A DNA stretch of 11,683 bases from contig JAJYSL010000121.1 of the NCBI GenBank assembly GCA_021793595.1, positions 1 to 11,683 of the forward strand. Reading direction: 5' to 3'. The stretch's first letter is position 1. Each line of letters opens with the position of its first letter. Under the pieces are notes generated by a model, which worked only from the letters and a program-made list of their open reading frames with translations, did no database searches and was not told the origin of the DNA. Origin of the DNA: Acidobacteriota bacterium. GTDB lineage: Bacteria; Acidobacteriota; Terriglobia; Terriglobales; Acidobacteriaceae. Below, in pieces: positions 6,474-11,683 of this stretch. The position numbers and the translations under genes are program-made.

Positions 6474-7376
6474 TTAGCTTGCGATCGGTCCGGTGGAGCT
6501 GGGTGCCCTTTGCGGCCGGCCATTCGGCCCCATCACGTTCTCAACCAAATCGAAAACATCGGACATGAACGAAGGTGGATAGCTGACCGCCACCTGCCCA
6601 GCTGGATTGCCCAGCGTCTGAGCAATATCGTTCCAGCGCATCAGCGGCGAAGTCACCGGCATGGTGACCAGGCGACGCGCCGGTTCCGGCTGCACAAAGT
6701 ACCCAGCCCATAAGGTGAGCGCGCCCAGATAGATGGCTTCATGAACCAGCTCTGCTAGGCTACCTAGACTTAGGCTGTTCTTTCCAATGATCACAGAGTT
6801 GATTAAGTTGTTGAGAGCGATTATCCCAAACCCAAACACGACCCCAAAAATTCTACTCCGGAAGGAAACGCCCAACGTACTTGAGGCGAAAGCAAGGAAT
6901 GCCAACATGCAAAGGGCGAGGACGCTCTGGGAACGAGCCAGAACTTGCGCAGAAGCCAACAGAAGACTCATGCCGCTGGTGTGTGGGGTGACCCCGGAGG
7001 CAAAGGCTAGAATTACTGAAATCGAAATTGCCCAAAAGAAGATCGGCTCCCCGAGCTTTTGCACCCCTGGAATGGAGCGAACCGCGTGGCGGAACATCTC
7101 ATGCAGGACGCGGAGCATAAGAATCGCGCCGACGCCGAAAGCTACCCAGTATACGTAAAAATACACGTAATAGGCATGAACGCCACTGATCAGACGTAAG
7201 CCATTTAAGGTGGCGTCTACAAGCTGAATGGACTGAGTGGCGACGCAAAAGAGGAGGAACTGCCAAAACGCCGGATATATCCGGCTCTTCTCGGCGCGAT
7301 ACACGCAATAGAGTGCCGCTGAAAGAAACAGAACCTCAAGCAAGGTCGGCAGTACGATATGTAGCCAGACAGACAT
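6474..7376 (-). CDS. Seven-helix integral membrane protein of unknown function
   Basis: The 300-residue product has about seven hydrophobic helices, near 7-26, 36-55, 68-90, 112-130, 148-168, 175-197 and 206-228, followed by a hydrophilic tail of about 70 residues that carries SFMSDVFDLVENVM. There are no obvious catalytic motifs, no transporter signature and no histidine-kinase or GGDEF output domain. It resembles uncharacterised seven-helix proteins that seem common in acidobacterial genomes; this is recollection, not a search result. The start ATG at 7376 gives a positive-poor N-terminus (MSVWLHIVLP) before the first helix; a TGGAG-type site lies about 10-14 bases upstream. It is 98 bp downstream of two tandem exported-peptide genes on the same strand, so it may be co-expressed with them. 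It ends at the terminator 6408-6451. Confidence 0.85.
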   Translation of the reverse strand: MSVWLHIVLPTLLEVLFLSAALYCVYRAEKSRIYPAFWQFLLFCVATQSIQLVDATLNGLRLISGVHAYYVYFYVYWVAFGVGAILMLRVLHEMFRHAVRSIPGVQKLGEPIFFWAISISVILAFASGVTPHTSGMSLLLASAQVLARSQSVLALCMLAFLAFASSTLGVSFRSRIFGVVFGFGIIALNNLINSVIIGKNSLSLGSLAELVHEAIYLGALTLWAGYFVQPEPARRLVTMPVTSPLMRWNDIAQTLGNPAGQVAVSYPPSFMSDVFDLVENVMGPNGRPQRAPSSTGPIAS

Positions 7377-7421
7377 AGGTTGCTCCAGTGAGCCTGAAGA
7401 ATACCGCAGGCAGAGCGAACC

Positions 7422-7439
7422 CGCAACAAAAAAGTTGCG
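7422..7439 (-). promoter_or_regulatory. Small perfect hairpin between peptide gene 2 and the membrane protein gene
   Basis: On the minus strand CGCAAC-TTTTTT-GTTGCG forms a 6-bp stem with an all-T loop. A second T-run of seven lies just upstream (about 7448-7454). It could partly stop or process the transcript so that the peptides are made in excess over the membrane protein. A canonical U-run after the stem is missing, so the role is uncertain. Confidence 0.35.
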
Positions 7440-7474
7440 TCCGTGGCAAAAAAAGATTACCGTCGTGTCTTGAG

Positions 7475-7651
7475 TTACTTGTTAAATCCGCAGGCCTTGC
7501 CCGGCTCGCAAATCGGCATCGGACATGCGCTGTTGCTCGCCACCATGGTGGCATTTGGGGTGGTTGCAACAGACTTGGAGGCCAGCATGTGGTCTGCAGC
7601 GAAGCCAGTGATCAACATTCCGAGAACTAACGCGCGAACAATGATTTTCAT
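7475..7651 (-). CDS. Small exported Cys-containing peptide, copy 2 (58 residues)
   Basis: This unannotated small gene has a lysine/arginine-containing start, a hydrophobic stretch ALVLGMLITGFAA and a possible signal-peptidase site after FAA or MLA. The predicted mature part is short and ends CPMPICEPGKACGFNK, with cysteines at 43, 48 and 54. AGAGGA lies about 8 bases before ATG. It matches the neighbouring copy at 53 of 58 residues (differences at 4, 34, 38, 43 and 52) while 24 codons differ silently, which is strong evidence that the protein is translated and conserved. The intergenic gap to copy 1 is 33 bp, so the two are probably one transcript, with the seven-helix protein gene following. 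Function is unknown: peptide signal, bacteriocin or small envelope protein are all open. Confidence 0.85.
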   Translation of the reverse strand: MKIIVRALVLGMLITGFAADHMLASKSVATTPNATMVASNSACPMPICEPGKACGFNK

Positions 7652-7684
7652 GGTGGCAATCCTCTTGTAGTGCCTTATGTTTTG

Positions 7685-7861
7685 TTATTTGTTGAATCCA
7701 CAAGCAGTTCCAGGCTCACAGATGGGCATTGGCGATGCGCTGTTGCTCACTACCATGGTGGTGTTGGGGGTGGTTGCGACAGATTTTGAAGCCAGCATAT
7801 GATCGGCAGCGAAGCCAGTGATCAGCATTCCGAGAACGAGAGCGCGGACTGCGATTTTCAT
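7685..7861 (-). CDS. Small exported Cys-containing peptide, copy 1 (58 residues)
   Basis: First gene of the tandem pair. The product starts MKIAVRALVLGMLITGFAAD, a compact signal-peptide-like leader, and ends PMPICEPGTACGFNK. Compared with copy 2 it has serine instead of the first cysteine (position 43), so it keeps only Cys48 and Cys54, which could form one disulfide. The stop is TAA at 7685-7687. AAAGGA lies about 9 bases before ATG. The two copies are most alike in the leader and the C-terminal CEPGxACGFNK motif, and silent changes far outnumber replacements (24 to 5), so both are probably real, selected genes. No RiPP-modifying enzyme or peptidase-transporter gene is seen nearby. No known family was recognised. 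Confidence 0.85.
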   Translation of the reverse strand: MKIAVRALVLGMLITGFAADHMLASKSVATTPNTTMVVSNSASPMPICEPGTACGFNK

Positions 7862-11052
<3,191 letters not shown>

Positions 11053-11332
11053 CCACTGGATGCACGTGTAGGTTTGCTGATAAATCCGCCAATTTTTGCA
11101 GATAAATTTGCTCGATCCCGATGCTTCCCTTCCGTGGCCCGACAAAGTGAAATATATTCGCGTCCGACGCCACGGTTGGAATGGACGTACAGAAGCCTCT
11201 GGCAGACCGCCCACCGCTATCAGGAATTCAATAATGAGGATTCCGCCCAGGAAACCTCAAGGCCGGCTTGCGCTATCGCTACATCATCATGCCGATGCGC
11301 ATCTGATGGTTGATTTGCTTTGGTAAATCTGG
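11053..11332. other. Intergenic stretch without a recognisable gene
   Basis: These 280 bp follow gyrB. Two near copies of GCTGATAAATCCGC / GCAGATAAATTTGC lie at about 11078-11110. No hairpin with a U-run was found for gyrB. The right part probably holds the end of the insertion element whose transposase enters from the window edge, but its terminal inverted repeat cannot be identified without the other end. Confidence 0.4.
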
Positions 11333-11683
11333 CTATTTACTTGACGCCACCAACCCCAACCGATTGTGGTTTAGCGATTTCCAGTCCGTGGTGCAAGTGT
11401 CTAAATCTGCGAGGAGCGGATCGAATGAGCCGAGGGAGAGGTGGCTGCGATCAAGGGCGAGCATTGGGTCGCTGCGGGATTCTGCCGCGCCATCTGGTCG
11501 ATAGCCGCTGGTGAGCCACTCAAAAAGGCGCAAAATGAGCCTCGCAGCGCGGTTTCTCAGCTCTCGTGGCGTGCCCGCTCCCAGCATTTTCCGCAACACC
11601 AGGCTGATATTGAACGCACCGACGTGGATCAGCAGCCGCTTCAAAATATTGTCTCGTCCGCGCAAGGTGCAGCGCCGCATTCC
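11333..11683 (-). CDS. Transposase, C-terminal part (DDE family, 5' end outside window)
   Basis: The minus-strand frame is open to the window edge, so the N-terminal catalytic part is missing. The visible start RGRDNILKRLLIHVGAFN, then LVLRKMLGAGTPRELRNR, is the typical end of a DDE transposase group seen in acidobacterial and planctomycete insertion sequences, where the R-G-R/H-x-N-I-L-K-R glutamate-helix region is followed by G-x-G-T-P-R. The remaining roughly 70 residues are hydrophilic and less family-like, so the end could be frameshifted or natural. The exact IS family is not certain. It is convergent with gyrB, whose stop is 280 bp away. Confidence 0.7.
   Translation of the reverse strand, partial: GMRRCTLRGRDNILKRLLIHVGAFNISLVLRKMLGAGTPRELRNRAARLILRLFEWLTSGYRPDGAAESRSDPMLALDRSHLSLGSFDPLLADLDTCTTDWKSLNHNRLGLVASSK

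Larger units (their letters stand above)
7475..7861 (-). repeat. Tandem gene duplication (two units of about 177-210 bp)
   Basis: The two peptide genes with their ribosome-site regions (GGA...CACCATG) repeat in direct orientation with a period of 210 bp. The nucleotide changes fall mainly at third codon positions, so the duplication is old enough to have gathered silent changes under protein-level selection rather than being a recent copy or assembly artefact. Confidence 0.9.

Noticed and set aside
7388..7670. Plus-strand frames over the peptide genes
   Set aside because: They are antisense to the duplicated peptide genes. The silent-change pattern fits the minus-strand frames, not these.
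11096..11326. 76-codon plus-strand frame after gyrB
   Set aside because: No recognisable domain, no ribosome site, and overlapping alternative frames of equal length.

Overview
The window looks like chromosomal DNA from a free-living, moderately GC-rich Gram-negative bacterium, most likely of the phylum Acidobacteriota (Terriglobia type). That placement rests on protein character: a GyrB with a long insert, the style of the seven-helix membrane protein, and the kinds of transposase remnants present. No marker search was possible, so it is an inference.

Left part (1-1590) is mobile-element territory. A tyrosine recombinase, cut by the window edge, ends 69 bp from the 3' end of a tRNA-Glu(TTC) gene on the opposite strand. 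This is the classic geometry of a genomic island whose right border is a tRNA attachment site. Beyond the tRNA lies a patchwork of two unrelated dead transposases: an N-terminal helix-turn-helix piece with a frameshift, fused to the C-terminal end of an ISAs1-like transposase.

Middle part (1592-6473) carries, on the minus strand, rpmB (L28), a class I SAM methyltransferase and a type III polyketide synthase. On the plus strand are a GT-C membrane glycosyltransferase and the conserved rplU-rpmA pair (L21-L27). The rpmB leader holds a strong hairpin. rpmA ends at a 17-bp perfect-stem terminator shared with the convergent gene that follows.

The most interesting locus is at 6474-7861 on the minus strand. 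Two tandem genes of 58 codons encode nearly identical exported Cys-containing peptides. They share 53 of 58 residues although 24 codons differ silently, so the protein is under selection. They are followed by a seven-helix membrane protein of unknown function. The peptides are short enough to be missed by ordinary gene calling. The arrangement suggests an exported-peptide and membrane-protein module of unknown role (signal, toxin or envelope component).

Right part (7862-11683) has a 550-bp AT-rich divergent intergenic region, then gyrB (878 codons), then a short gap and the C-terminal end of another transposase running in from the right edge. The housekeeping genes rpmB, rplU, rpmA and gyrB are intact. 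The accessory material lies around them.
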